The translations under genes and the position numbers were made by a program. 39,401 bases of DNA from Desulfobulbaceae bacterium (GTDB lineage: Bacteria; Desulfobacterota; Desulfobulbia; Desulfobulbales; SURF-16): the NCBI GenBank assembly GCA_002868945.1, contig PKTX01000045.1, positions 1 through 39,401 on the forward strand, given 5' to 3'. The notes beneath the pieces are model-generated. The model was given only the letters and a program-made list of their open reading frames with translations. It made no database searches and was not told where the DNA came from. Every line of letters begins with the position of its first letter. Positions within the stretch are counted from its first letter, which is position 1. Positions 22,999 to 31,950 of the stretch are shown one piece after another.

Positions 22999-23191
22999 TA
23001 AGTTCAAGGTAGGTTCAAGGTTCAAGGTTCAAGGCTCAAGGGACAAGGGACGTTTTGGGGTACATTGAGCATGTCGAAACGCATGGTGGTTGACCCTGGA
23101 TACGGAAAGAAGGGGCGACAGGGCTGTTGCCTCGGCCCATCCTCCCCTAGGACCTTGCCCCTTGAATCTTGTCTCTTGAACCTCATAAGCT
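22999..23191. repeat. Family D composite repeat, copy D3
   Basis: The left arm of GGTTCAAGGTTCAAGG words (about 22999-23050), the core CATTGAGCATGTCGAAACG (23063-23081) and the right arm GGACCTTGCCCCTTGAATC...TTGAACC (about 23150-23182) form an inverted structure. It lies between the convergent cheV and phosphohexomutase genes, and could serve as a transcription barrier. Confidence 0.75.
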
Positions 23192-24917
23192 ACAAAAGGC
23201 CGATGTCGGCCAGCATATGTCTGGCCGACATAAAGAGGTCCTCTTTGCCCTGTGCCGTCCGCGCCTCCACGTAAAAGCGGACCTTGGGTTCGGTGCCGGA
23301 CGGCCTGATCAACAGCCAGCTCTTATCGTCAAAGACCAGCTTAAGACCATCAATATCAATGACCTGACTGATGCTCCTTTCCGTGGCGCCGATCTTGAGG
23401 CTGTCGCCCGGACGATATTTTTTCAGGCCATCCAGGCTGCTCTGCAGGGCATGGCCCTGTTGGCTGACCACCACACCGTCCTTGGCCGGGAAGAAGGCGC
23501 CGAATTGCCGGGCCAGTTCGCGGTAGTAGTCGCCCAGATTTTCGTTGCGACTCAGGACCATATCCAGGGCCAGCATGAGGCCGATATAGGCATCCTTTTC
23601 CGGAGTGTGGCCGATGACGGTGATGCCGTCCGACTCCTCGAAGCAGACCAGGGCCTTGTCGATCACCGGCTTGAATTCCTTGAAGCCCACCTTGGGCTCA
23701 AATACCTCTTCGCCAAAGGCGGCAGCCAGGCTGTTGGCCATGTTGCTGGTGGCCACGGTCTTGGCAACCATGCCCTTTTTCCCCTTGCCCTCGTGGAGAA
23801 AGTGGTAGGCCATGGCGCCGAAGGCGTTCATGTCGATTTCCGTGGTGCCGTCGCTGAAGCGGATCCTGTCACCATCCGGATCCATGACCACGCCGATTTT
23901 CAGGCGGTGCGGATGGCGTTGCAGGGCGGCATTGACGGAGCCCATATTGGCGGGTGACGGCTCCGGCGCCACACCGCCAAAGGTGACATCGGCAGTGGTA
24001 CGGATTTTCACCACTGCTTTTTGGGGCATGCCGGCAAGAAGACGATCGATATGTATCCTGCTGGCGCCATGGAGGCAATCCACGGCCAGGATAAGGTCAT
24101 CATGACTGGCCAGCCTGGTCATGATGTCGTCAATATCCAGGCCATGGCGGCCTTTGTTTTTCTTGAAGAGGGAGAACCACAGGGCCAGGGGATCGCATTG
24201 GCGGACCAGGGCCGGCTCAGGCGTCGGCTCAAACTGCACCTCCCGCTCCAGGAAGGCCAGGGCCAGTTCCGTGATGCGGCTGGTGAGGATCGGCGCCGCC
24301 GGGCCGCCGTCAGCGGCATTGTATTTGAAACCGGCATATTCCAGCGGGTTGTGGCTGGGGGTCAGGTTGATGGAAAAGGCGGCGCCCAGTTCGAGAACCG
24401 CCGCGGAAAGGGCGCCGGTGGTGGATTCACCGGCAAAGTGGACGGTAAAACCGAGTGAGGTCAGGACATCACAGGCGGCCTGGGCAAAGAGAGGGCCGCC
24501 GAAACGGTTGTCATGCCCCACCACGGCGCCGCGCCGGCGGGCCTCGTCAAGGTCGGTGGTGCCCAGGGCCTCCGCCAGTTCCTGATTATGTTGGAGATCA
24601 AGGTAGATCTGGGCAATGGCCCTGGTAACCAGCCTGACCGTGTAGATGTTGATATCCTTACCGATAATGCCGCGCCAGCCCGATGTGCCGAATTTAATGG
24701 GCGTCAGCGGCGGGTTGCGGTTGGTCTTGATCTCATCTTCGATCTTGGCGTAGACGCTGTTTATCTTTTTCTGCAATCCTTCATATTCGGCCGAGTTCAC
24801 CGGGCTTTCATTGCGTTTGGTTACCAATATTCTGATGGCCTGGAAATAATCATGTTCCGCATGGTTGGCGGTGTTGAGCACGGTAAGGATCTGGTCGATG
24901 GTGGACGGTGATGCCAT
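23190..24917 (-). CDS. Phosphoglucomutase/phosphomannomutase (alpha-D-phosphohexomutase family)
   Basis: A 575-residue enzyme of the alpha-D-phosphohexomutase superfamily. Four signature loops are visible: the catalytic phosphoserine Ser188 in TPSHNP, the metal-binding loop DPDGDRIRF, the sugar loop EESDG and the phosphate loop RPSGTEPKVRFYVE near the end. N-terminal FGTSGWRG (76-83) is also typical. It interconverts hexose 1- and 6-phosphates (glucose or mannose) in the cytoplasm; the sequence alone does not decide between substrates, though its length fits glucose-type enzymes. A strong ribosome-binding site, GAGGAAGG, precedes the ATG. It is a single gene, convergent with cheV. Confidence 0.9.
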   Translation of the reverse strand: MASPSTIDQILTVLNTANHAEHDYFQAIRILVTKRNESPVNSAEYEGLQKKINSVYAKIEDEIKTNRNPPLTPIKFGTSGWRGIIGKDINIYTVRLVTRAIAQIYLDLQHNQELAEALGTTDLDEARRRGAVVGHDNRFGGPLFAQAACDVLTSLGFTVHFAGESTTGALSAAVLELGAAFSINLTPSHNPLEYAGFKYNAADGGPAAPILTSRITELALAFLEREVQFEPTPEPALVRQCDPLALWFSLFKKNKGRHGLDIDDIMTRLASHDDLILAVDCLHGASRIHIDRLLAGMPQKAVVKIRTTADVTFGGVAPEPSPANMGSVNAALQRHPHRLKIGVVMDPDGDRIRFSDGTTEIDMNAFGAMAYHFLHEGKGKKGMVAKTVATSNMANSLAAAFGEEVFEPKVGFKEFKPVIDKALVCFEESDGITVIGHTPEKDAYIGLMLALDMVLSRNENLGDYYRELARQFGAFFPAKDGVVVSQQGHALQSSLDGLKKYRPGDSLKIGATERSISQVIDIDGLKLVFDDKSWLLIRPSGTEPKVRFYVEARTAQGKEDLFMSARHMLADIGLL

Positions 24918-25262
24918 AATGTTTCCTTCCTCTCTTTGTTAAAGCTACATAGTTTTTTCTCGGCAGGTCCGCAACATGGCCGTAGTAGGTGTGTTTACCG
25001 ACGCCTGTCTTCTGCCTGGTGTTTTTTCCGGTCCTTTTCTCTCTTTTTCATGATCAGACGGGCCGTGCCGGTTATGTCCACAACTCCATGGGTTGATCTA
25101 CCTAGTGGCAGGCGGCTGCGACGGGCTGATTGGCTGGGCCCTTTGCCACTGCTGCCATGGTATAAAATATGGAAAACAAAGTAAAAAAATAAATAGTGCC
25201 ATGGCCGGCGCGGCTGCTGAGCAGTTGACGGCAAAAACTCAATGGTTTCGGACTGTTTAGGG

Positions 25263-25291
25263 TTGACCTGCCAGGCAAGATTCGCTATATG
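25263..25291 (+). promoter_or_regulatory. Upstream promoter candidate for ppsA
   Basis: TTGACC (25263-25268), 17 bp, TATATG (25286-25291). Confidence 0.45.
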
Positions 25292-25357
25292 AAGTGTGAA
25301 TTTTGCCGGATATCTAAGCCGTTCCGCCGCCTATCTCCATCGTGCCGGCAACATCGC

Positions 25358-25386
25358 TTTACATCCTTCTTTCATCCAGTTATAAT
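25358..25386 (+). promoter_or_regulatory. Main sigma-70 promoter candidate for ppsA
   Basis: TTTACA (25358-25363) and a perfect TATAAT (25381-25386) are separated by 17 bp, which would give a leader of about 60 nt. The AGGAG ribosome-binding site is 8 nt before the ATG at 25453. Confidence 0.7.
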
Positions 25387-25452
25387 TTTTTACTCATTCT
25401 TATATAACGTATCCCCTCTATCATAAATTTAACTATTCCAGGAGTAGACGAG

Positions 25453-27894
25453 ATGGCAGAAAAACATGACGAGGCCCTCATCCTTTGGTTCGATGAAATC
25501 GGCATTGAAGATGTTCCCTTGGTTGGTGGTAAAAACGCTTCTTTGGGCGAGATGTATCAACATCTCACCGACAAAGGTGTGGCCGTGCCCCATGGTTTTG
25601 CCATTACGGCCTATGCCTACCGTTATCTTTTGAAGGCCGCTGGCCTTGAAGCGGAAATCAGAGAGGTTCTTGCCGACCTGGATACCGAGGATATGCATAA
25701 TCTTGCCGAGCGCGGCGAGAAATGCCGGAATATTATCCGTCATGCCGAGTTCCCGGAAGATCTGCGCGAGGTTATTATTGATGCATACAAGAAAATGGAG
25801 GCGGAGTATGGTGAAAATGTCGCCGTTGCCGTGCGTTCCTCCGCCACTGCGGAAGATCTGCCTGATGCCTCCTTTGCCGGCCAGCAGGAGACCTATCTCA
25901 ATATTCACGGCTACGAGAATATCATTGAAAACTGCCGGAAATGTTTTGCCTCCCTCTTTACTAATCGCGCCATCTCTTACCGCAAACATCAAGGTTTTGG
26001 TCAGTTTGACGTCTACCTCTCCATCACCATCCAGAAAATGGTTCGTTCCGACTCCGCCTCCTCCGGGGTCATGTTCTCCATTGATACGGAGTCCGGCTTT
26101 GAAAACGCCGTTTTCTTGACCGGAGCCTGGGGTCTTGGTGAAAATGTCGTCCAGGGTGCGGTAAATCCGGACGAATATTACATCTACAAACCCACCCTCA
26201 AAGAGGGCAAGCGTCCCATTGTCTCCAAAAAGGTGGGCTCCAAAGAGATCAAGATGATCTATGACGATGACGCCTCTTCCGTGGAGCCGGTCCGGAATAT
26301 CGAGACCACCCCGGAGGAGCGTAAATCCTACGTCCTTAATGACGATGAGATCCTGCAGCTTGCCAGGTGGGCCTGCATTATCGAGGATCATTACGGCAAG
26401 GGCATGGATATTGAGTGGGCCAAGGATGGTGACGGCGTCAATGTCGGGACCGGTGAGCTCTTTATTGTCCAGGCCCGCCCCGAGACCGTTCACTCCCAGG
26501 CCAACAAGGGCTCCATGTCGACTTACAAGCTCAAGGACTCCGGCAAGGTGATTGTCGAGGGTCTGGCGGTCGGCGCCAAGATCGGCCAGGGCGTTGCGCA
26601 CTGTATTGATGATGTTTCCGATATCCACACCTTCAAGAAGGGCCAGGTGCTGGTCACCGATATGACGGATCCCGATTGGGAGCCGATCATGAAGATCGCC
26701 GGCGCCATTGTCACCAATCGCGGTGGTCGTACCTGCCATGCCGCCATTATCTCCCGCGAGCTCGGCATCCCCTGTGTTATCGGCACCGGCAACGCCTCCA
26801 AGCTTATCGAAACAGGTCAGGAGATCACGGTATCCTCTGCCGAGGGTGAGACCGGTTACGTCTATGAGGGCCTCCTGGAGTATGAGATTGAGACCGTTGA
26901 CCTTGGTGACATGCCGGAGACCAAGACCAAGATCATGATGAATCTGGCCATTCCCGAGAAGGCCTTTACCGAATGTCAGATTCCCAATGATGGTGTCGGC
27001 CTGGCCCGTGAGGAGTTTATTATCAACTCCCACATCGGCCTGCATCCTCTGGCCCTTGTCAACTATGAGGAGCTGAAGAATTCCGACGACCCGGAGAAGC
27101 GGGCCGTGGCCGAGCAGATCGATGCCAAGACCGGCGCCTATGAGGACAAGCAGCAGTTCTTTGTCGACAAGGTAGCCGAGGGTGTCGGTCGTATTGCCGC
27201 CGGTTTTTATCCCAAGGATGTTATTGTCCGCCTTTCCGACTTCAAGAGTAACGAATATGCCAACCTGGTGGGCGGTTCCTTTTATGAGCCTGATGAGGAA
27301 AACCCCATGATCGGCTGGCGTGGTGCCTCCCGTTACTATGATCCCAAGTATCGGCCTGCCTTTGAGCTTGAATGCAAGGGACTGCTCAAGGCGCGTAATG
27401 AAATGGGACTGAATAATATCAAGCTCATGGTTCCCTTCTGTCGCACCCCGGCCGAGGGTAAAAAGGTGATCGAGGTCATGCGTGAGTGTGGTCTTGTTCA
27501 GGGTGAAAACGGCCTGGAGCTCTATGTCATGTGCGAGATTCCCAGTAATGTTATCTCCGCCGACGCCTTTGCCGATATCTTTGACGGTTTTTCCATCGGC
27601 TCCAATGACCTTACCCAGCTCACCTACGGCCTTGACCGTGACTCCGGTATTATCACCGGCATTGCCGATGAGCGCGATGAAGCGGTTAAGGAGATGATCA
27701 AGATGGTCATTGCCACTGCCAAGCGACGCGGCAAGAAGATCGGTATCTGCGGCCAGGGCCCCTCCGACTTTCCGGACTTTGCCACCTTCCTGGTTGAGCT
27801 GGGCATCGACTCCATGAGCCTGATACCTGACACCGCCATCAAGACCAGGCTGGCTGTTCATGAAAAGGAAAAAGAGATGGGTATTGCCCCCTGA
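25453..27894 (+). CDS. ppsA: Phosphoenolpyruvate synthase
   Basis: An 813-residue enzyme that makes phosphoenolpyruvate from pyruvate and ATP (with AMP and phosphate) and so feeds gluconeogenesis. The N-terminal ATP-grasp domain has VGGKNASLGEM and RSSATAEDLPDASFAGQQET. The swivelling phosphohistidine domain has GGRTCHAAIISRELGIPC with His429. The C-terminal PEP/pyruvate domain ends with CGQGPSDFPDF, where Cys766 is the catalytic cysteine. The length (about 790-815) and CGQGPSD fit PEP synthase rather than pyruvate phosphate dikinase. The gene has two promoter candidates and its own strong terminator, so it is a single-gene unit. Codon usage fits a highly expressed gene. Confidence 0.95.
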   Translation: MAEKHDEALILWFDEIGIEDVPLVGGKNASLGEMYQHLTDKGVAVPHGFAITAYAYRYLLKAAGLEAEIREVLADLDTEDMHNLAERGEKCRNIIRHAEFPEDLREVIIDAYKKMEAEYGENVAVAVRSSATAEDLPDASFAGQQETYLNIHGYENIIENCRKCFASLFTNRAISYRKHQGFGQFDVYLSITIQKMVRSDSASSGVMFSIDTESGFENAVFLTGAWGLGENVVQGAVNPDEYYIYKPTLKEGKRPIVSKKVGSKEIKMIYDDDASSVEPVRNIETTPEERKSYVLNDDEILQLARWACIIEDHYGKGMDIEWAKDGDGVNVGTGELFIVQARPETVHSQANKGSMSTYKLKDSGKVIVEGLAVGAKIGQGVAHCIDDVSDIHTFKKGQVLVTDMTDPDWEPIMKIAGAIVTNRGGRTCHAAIISRELGIPCVIGTGNASKLIETGQEITVSSAEGETGYVYEGLLEYEIETVDLGDMPETKTKIMMNLAIPEKAFTECQIPNDGVGLAREEFIINSHIGLHPLALVNYEELKNSDDPEKRAVAEQIDAKTGAYEDKQQFFVDKVAEGVGRIAAGFYPKDVIVRLSDFKSNEYANLVGGSFYEPDEENPMIGWRGASRYYDPKYRPAFELECKGLLKARNEMGLNNIKLMVPFCRTPAEGKKVIEVMRECGLVQGENGLELYVMCEIPSNVISADAFADIFDGFSIGSNDLTQLTYGLDRDSGIITGIADERDEAVKEMIKMVIATAKRRGKKIGICGQGPSDFPDFATFLVELGIDSMSLIPDTAIKTRLAVHEKEKEMGIAP

Positions 27895-27927
27895 TCCGCG
27901 TTGTTCCCAGCAGTTCAGTCTTGAAAC

Positions 27928-27970
27928 AAAAAAAGGCCCCTTCCGCTTTGGCGGAAGGGGCCTTTTTTTT
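27928..27970. terminator. Strong symmetrical (bidirectional) intrinsic terminator after ppsA
   Basis: A perfect 12-bp GC-rich stem GGCCCCTTCCGC with loop TTTG is flanked by seven A on the left and eight T on the right. It can stop ppsA on the + strand and the tol transcript arriving from the - strand. Confidence 0.95.
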
Positions 27971-28096
27971 ATTGCCAACGACTAACCCCGGCTACAGCCG
28001 CTTTCTTTGCAAGAAAGAAGAGGCGCCGGTGGGAGGAGATCTTTTCGTGCGCCCGGCGCCCGCATGCCCCACAATATCTCTCACCTCTCCCAGTAT

Positions 28097-29161
28097 CTAC
28101 TGCACTTTTTTGAGCAGTTCTTTGGCCTTGGTGGCCTGTTCCGAGTCGGGATAGTAGGTGAGTACGTCTGTATAGAGTTTGCGCTGCACCATCTTGTCGC
28201 CGAAATGTTCAAAGGCCTCAGCCTGTTTGAGCAGGGCCTCGGGGGCCTTGGCGTGGTCGGGATAATCCGCCACAATATTCTGAAACTCCAGAACAGCACC
28301 GCTGTAATCGCCGCTGTTTAAGAGGCTGGCGCCGAGCCAGAAACGGGCGTCCGCCACCAGACCTTTGTTATCCCTATATTGATCCAGGAAGGAGGTGAAG
28401 GTGGTGATCGCCTTTTTGTACTCTTTGCTGCGGTAGTGGCCAAGGCCGGTGTCGAAGAGTTTTTCCGCCGCGCTTTTGTCAACGGACGGTTCCGAGGAGC
28501 CTGACGTGCTTTGTGCCGGTTTGCTCTGGCCGCTCGGGGCTGCGGCGGCCTCATCCTTTGCCACCTTGTGGGTGCGCGGGGTCAGCTCCTTGGTCCTGGA
28601 ACTTGATGCGGCGGCACTCTGCCGGGCTGCCGCGGCCGCTGCGGCCCGACGCCTGGCCTCTTCTGCGGCCCGGACGGCCTCTTGCGCCCTCTTTTCGGCC
28701 TCTGCCGCTATTTTTTCCTTGATGGCGGCGATATTTTCCTCAAGTTCGGCGATTTTGGCGACATTCTTCCGGTTGGTTGCCGCCAGCTGCTGATTGGCTG
28801 CCTCCAGGTTGAGCAATCTGTTGTCGAGTTCCTTCTGGAGCCGCAGATTCTCTTCCTGTAACTGTTGGCTGTGATGGCGTGATTCATCCAGTTGTCCCTG
28901 GATCTGCAGCATTTCAATGTTCAGGTTCTCAAGTTCACTGGCCAGACTTGCCTGTTGTTTCTGGAGGGACTGGGTGGCGCTGATACCGCCGCTTGTCACC
29001 TGGTCGATCTGGTTTTCCATGCCCACCAGACGATTGTCGATATTACGGACGTTGAGTTGCATGCTCCGGAACTGCTTGCTGGTGACACAACCGGACAGCA
29101 GGGCGGCGGAGCAGAGGAGCAGGGCTGTACGCAGCAGGATTTTTTTTGTCATGGCATTCAT
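28097..29161 (-). CDS. CpoB/YbgF-like lipoprotein of the Tol system
   Basis: A 354-residue protein. The N-terminus is a lipoprotein signal, ALLLCSAALLSGC with Cys25 as the lipidated residue when ATG 29161 is used. A coiled-coil region rich in Gln, Glu and Leu follows (about 45-160), then an Ala/Arg-rich linker. The C-terminal TPR-like domain (about 230-354) starts LFDTGLGHYRSKEYKKA, with LDQYRDN and NSGDYSGAVLEFQN, as in CpoB/YbgF. CpoB links Tol-Pal to peptidoglycan synthesis during envelope constriction. E. coli CpoB is soluble in the periplasm, so the lipid anchor differs. AGG lies 8 nt upstream of ATG 29161; a TTG at 29215 gives a longer N-terminus and is less likely. It is the last gene of the tolQRAB operon. 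Confidence 0.85.
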   Translation of the reverse strand: MNAMTKKILLRTALLLCSAALLSGCVTSKQFRSMQLNVRNIDNRLVGMENQIDQVTSGGISATQSLQKQQASLASELENLNIEMLQIQGQLDESRHHSQQLQEENLRLQKELDNRLLNLEAANQQLAATNRKNVAKIAELEENIAAIKEKIAAEAEKRAQEAVRAAEEARRRAAAAAAARQSAAASSSRTKELTPRTHKVAKDEAAAAPSGQSKPAQSTSGSSEPSVDKSAAEKLFDTGLGHYRSKEYKKAITTFTSFLDQYRDNKGLVADARFWLGASLLNSGDYSGAVLEFQNIVADYPDHAKAPEALLKQAEAFEHFGDKMVQRKLYTDVLTYYPDSEQATKAKELLKKVQ

Positions 29162-29215
29162 GGTGTGGCCTGGGTGTAAGGTGAGGGCGGCAATCGTAAT
29201 TTTTTTAACTGACAA

Positions 29216-30568
29216 TTAGTAAAAATTCAACCGTTGCGACCATTGCGGACTTGTCTGGTTACCGTTGAGTACAAAGAGTTGGCGCAGCCACTGGCCGTCA
29301 CTGGTGATTGTGCACAGTCTGCTTTCGCCGTTTCTCGTTCTGGTAAAGGCTATCTGGCGTGAGTCGGGCGACCAGGTCGGCGACTCGTGGCTGCCCCAGG
29401 AGGCGGTAAGCTGGATTGGCGTGCCGCCGGCTGCCTTGATCTTGTAAATCTGATAGCCGTCATCGCCGCGGCCGGTGTAGGTGATCCACTCACCGTCCGG
29501 CGACCAGCTCGGCGTCGTATTTTCATTGCCTTGATAGGTGAGGCGTTTTGTTCGATTGCCGTCAAGATCCATGGTGTATATCTGCGGATCTCCGCTACGG
29601 TCGGAGACAAAGGCAATCTGGCTGCCGTCCGGTGAAAAGGTGGGAGAAACATTGATGCCGGCATTGACCGTCAACCTCTTGATGATGGTGCCGTCCAGCC
29701 GCATCTTGTAAAGATCGGGGTTGCCGTCCTTGCTCAGGGTCACCACCAGATAGGAGCTGTCCGGCGCCCAGGCCGGCGCATAGTTGATTCCCTTGCGACG
29801 GGAAATGGCGCGGGTCAGGTGGCTCGATTTTTTGAAATCAACGAGGTAGAGATTGGCATTGCCCTTGTGGTAAGAGGTGTAGGTCAGTTTACTGTTGTCC
29901 GGTGACAGGCGCGGTGTTATGGCCAGATGGCCATGTCGGGTGACCTGACGAATATCATCGCCCAGGGCATCGGCCAGATAGATCTCCTTGTGGCCGGTGC
30001 CGTCCGAGACAAAGGCGATTTCACTGGAGCTGATGCCCTGCTTGCCGGTGATCTTGTAGATCACCTCGTCACAGAACTTGAGGATCATCTGCCGTTTTTT
30101 GGGCCATGTATCGCGAAATCTCTTGCCCATGAGCATTCTGCCGCTGTTGGTCTCAATGAGGCGCAGCTCCAGGACAAGACGGGCCCCTTCATTGACATAT
30201 TTGCCGAGCACGGCATAGTCCGCCCCCAGCATGCGCCAGTTTTGCTCCTGACCGCCGCCGTATTCTTCCGGGGCTATAATGTTTATGAAACCATGGAATT
30301 CAAGACCTCTGGCCAGAAGATCCGCCATTGACTGGCCAACCTCATGGACCTGTTCGGGCTTGTTTTTGTCAACAAAGTAGGGGACGGCAAAATTAATCTT
30401 CTTGATGGTGGCATCGGTGATATCGATATCAATCACCTGGCGGGCCCGGCAGAGGGAGGCCGGTGTGCAGCAGGCCAGGATGACGAGGCAGAAGATAAAG
30501 GTGCTGGGCAGGAGATTGCGTATGGGCATGACAACTTTATGGTTAATTGGGTGAACTGCTGAAATCAC
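29216..30568 (-). CDS. tolB: TolB, periplasmic beta-propeller protein
   Basis: A 450-residue protein with a signal-peptide-like N-terminus (hydrophobic stretch at about 17-38), an N-terminal TolB domain (IDIDITDATIKKINFAVPYF onward, to about 180) and repeated beta-propeller blades with the words LSPDNSKLTY, APDSSYLVV, FSPDGSQIAFVSD, WSPDGEWITY and WSPDSRQIAF. TolB works in the periplasm between TolA, Pal and the outer membrane. GTG 30568 is chosen because GAAGGA lies just upstream inside tolA and the start overlaps the tolA stop (GTGA); ATG 30529 would give a shorter signal peptide but has no ribosome-binding site. Gene order and domains make this secure. Confidence 0.93.
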   Translation of the reverse strand: MISAVHPINHKVVMPIRNLLPSTFIFCLVILACCTPASLCRARQVIDIDITDATIKKINFAVPYFVDKNKPEQVHEVGQSMADLLARGLEFHGFINIIAPEEYGGGQEQNWRMLGADYAVLGKYVNEGARLVLELRLIETNSGRMLMGKRFRDTWPKKRQMILKFCDEVIYKITGKQGISSSEIAFVSDGTGHKEIYLADALGDDIRQVTRHGHLAITPRLSPDNSKLTYTSYHKGNANLYLVDFKKSSHLTRAISRRKGINYAPAWAPDSSYLVVTLSKDGNPDLYKMRLDGTIIKRLTVNAGINVSPTFSPDGSQIAFVSDRSGDPQIYTMDLDGNRTKRLTYQGNENTTPSWSPDGEWITYTGRGDDGYQIYKIKAAGGTPIQLTASWGSHESPTWSPDSRQIAFTRTRNGESRLCTITSDGQWLRQLFVLNGNQTSPQWSQRLNFY

Positions 30569-31473
30569 ATCATTCCTTCGGGGTAAAAGCGGAGCCGTAA
30601 GGGGGCCAGCGGGATTTCCTGCGGCACCGGCGGCAGGGGTGAGGCCTCTTCAATGGTCTGCATGACGAACTTGTCAAACTGGGCGCTGGCCGATGGTTTT
30701 TCAAAGCTTTTTTTGGTGACAATGCCGTCCTGTCTGATCTCGACAATGACTTCGGCCCGCAGGTCCTTGTGCCAGACCTGCCCCTCCGGCAGGCTCCAGT
30801 GACTGCCGATATGGCGGGCCACCATCGCCTTGTACTGTTTCAGGGCGGTATCAGCGGCCCGACCGCTGCCTGCTGCACCGCCATAGCCAGGGGAAGGACG
30901 CTTCATCTCGGCGCTGCCTTCGCCCGGCAGCTGGTCAGCCGTCGGTGTCTGTTCCGGTTCTGCCTCGGTTTGGGCCGACGGCCTGGTCAGGATCGATTCG
31001 CGAATGGCCTCCAGGGCCCTTTGTTTCTCTTCCTCGGCCTTCTGCTGTTGCTCGATGTGCTGCAGGGCGCCGAGAACCATGCTGGGGTCCATGGGCGGCA
31101 GGCGGATATCCTTTTTCATGGCCCGCGGTCTGAGCAGTTTGATCTCTGAAGGGGCCTTGGGGATGGTACGGGTCGACAGGACGGGCTGGCTGCTCGTGGT
31201 CTGCTCGACTGCGGGGGGCGGCTTCGGTTCCGGGGGCGGCGCCTTGCGTACCTCGGCCGGAGGGGGGGGAGGGGCCTCCTGCAGGTCGATCAGATCCACC
31301 TGATAAACTTCCGGAACATTGCGGCTGAAGTGAAAGAGGGAGCTGGGCAACAGGGCGATGGTGAGAATGATCAGGTGGACGGTGACGGAAAAGAGAAAGG
31401 GTTTTCGCCATCCGTCATCCAGCCACCTTTCCTTGAGGCACTCTCGGGGTGAAAATTTCAGTTGGCCGACCAT
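30565..31473 (-). CDS. tolA: TolA/TonB-family energy transducer
   Basis: A 302-residue protein with one N-terminal membrane helix (about 27-48) and a proline-rich stretch (APPPPPAEVRKAPPPEPKPP, about 66-87). A charged helical region with EEEKQRALEAIRESI follows, then a C-terminal TonB/TolA domain (about 215-300: ARHIGSHWSLPEG, VIVEIRQDGIV, LRLRFYPEG). In the tolQ-tolR-tolA-tolB order it acts as TolA, carrying energy from TolQR to the outer membrane. The central domain is short and proline-rich, so it looks TonB-like; by sequence alone it could be called TonB, but the operon decides. The tolB start overlaps its stop. Confidence 0.85.
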   Translation of the reverse strand: MVGQLKFSPRECLKERWLDDGWRKPFLFSVTVHLIILTIALLPSSLFHFSRNVPEVYQVDLIDLQEAPPPPPAEVRKAPPPEPKPPPAVEQTTSSQPVLSTRTIPKAPSEIKLLRPRAMKKDIRLPPMDPSMVLGALQHIEQQQKAEEEKQRALEAIRESILTRPSAQTEAEPEQTPTADQLPGEGSAEMKRPSPGYGGAAGSGRAADTALKQYKAMVARHIGSHWSLPEGQVWHKDLRAEVIVEIRQDGIVTKKSFEKPSASAQFDKFVMQTIEEASPLPPVPQEIPLAPLRLRFYPEGMM

Positions 31474-31528
31474 ATTAATCTTAAAACCCTTTTCTATAGA
31501 CCAGATTCCTTGCCTGGCAAGCCGCCTG

Positions 31529-31948
31529 TTATCGTTTCTTTTCCACCGGGATGGTCACCATGCCCAGGTTGTCGAATCCCGCCCCTTTGACATCCGCCAT
31601 GACCTGAACCACCAGGCCATACTCCACCTTCTTATCCGCCTTGATCAGGATTGTTCTGCCGCGGTCCTGTCGGCCGAGCTTGTCGAGCTCCTGGCGCAAA
31701 ATTTTGCGGTCGCCTCTGATCTTGTCTATGCCGATATCGCCGTTTTGCTTGATGGTGATGACAATGGGTTTATCATCCTGACGCAGGGCCTTGGCCGTGG
31801 TTTCCGGCAGGTTGACTTCAAGCCCCTCGGTCATCATGGGCGCGGTCACCATGAAGATGATGAGCAGCACAAGCATAACATCGACAAGGGGGGTGACATT
31901 GATGTCCGCCATCAGCCTCTTGTTGTTTTTATTATGCATCATGGCCAT
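31529..31948 (-). CDS. tolR: TolR (ExbD-family) proton-channel subunit
   Basis: A 139-residue ExbD/TolR protein with a single N-terminal membrane helix, NVTPLVDVMLVLLIIFMV, which contains the essential aspartate Asp23, then a periplasmic domain ending GFDNLGMVTIPVE. With TolQ it forms the proton-driven motor of the Tol system. It begins 2 bp after the tolQ stop. Assignment over ExbD follows from the operon. Confidence 0.92.
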   Translation of the reverse strand: MAMMHNKNNKRLMADINVTPLVDVMLVLLIIFMVTAPMMTEGLEVNLPETTAKALRQDDKPIVITIKQNGDIGIDKIRGDRKILRQELDKLGRQDRGRTILIKADKKVEYGLVVQVMADVKGAGFDNLGMVTIPVEKKR

Positions 31949-31950
31949 TT

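Larger units (their letters stand above)
24918..25452. other. Divergent intergenic region upstream of ppsA
   Basis: A 535-bp gap between the divergent phosphohexomutase and PEP synthase genes. It contains two tandem promoter candidates for ppsA (25263-25291 and 25358-25386) and is otherwise AT-richer near 25140-25200 without a recognisable gene, repeat or small RNA. The long spacer suggests regulation upstream of the promoters. Confidence 0.5.

Noticed and set aside
25453-27894. Pyruvate phosphate dikinase
   Set aside because: The length of about 813 residues and the CGQGPSDFPDF ending fit PEP synthase better.
25429-27978. An 849-residue open frame on the - strand across ppsA
   Set aside because: It mirrors ppsA almost exactly, has low-complexity Gly/Asp/Leu/Ile composition and no recognisable motif; the + strand encodes an intact PEP synthase.
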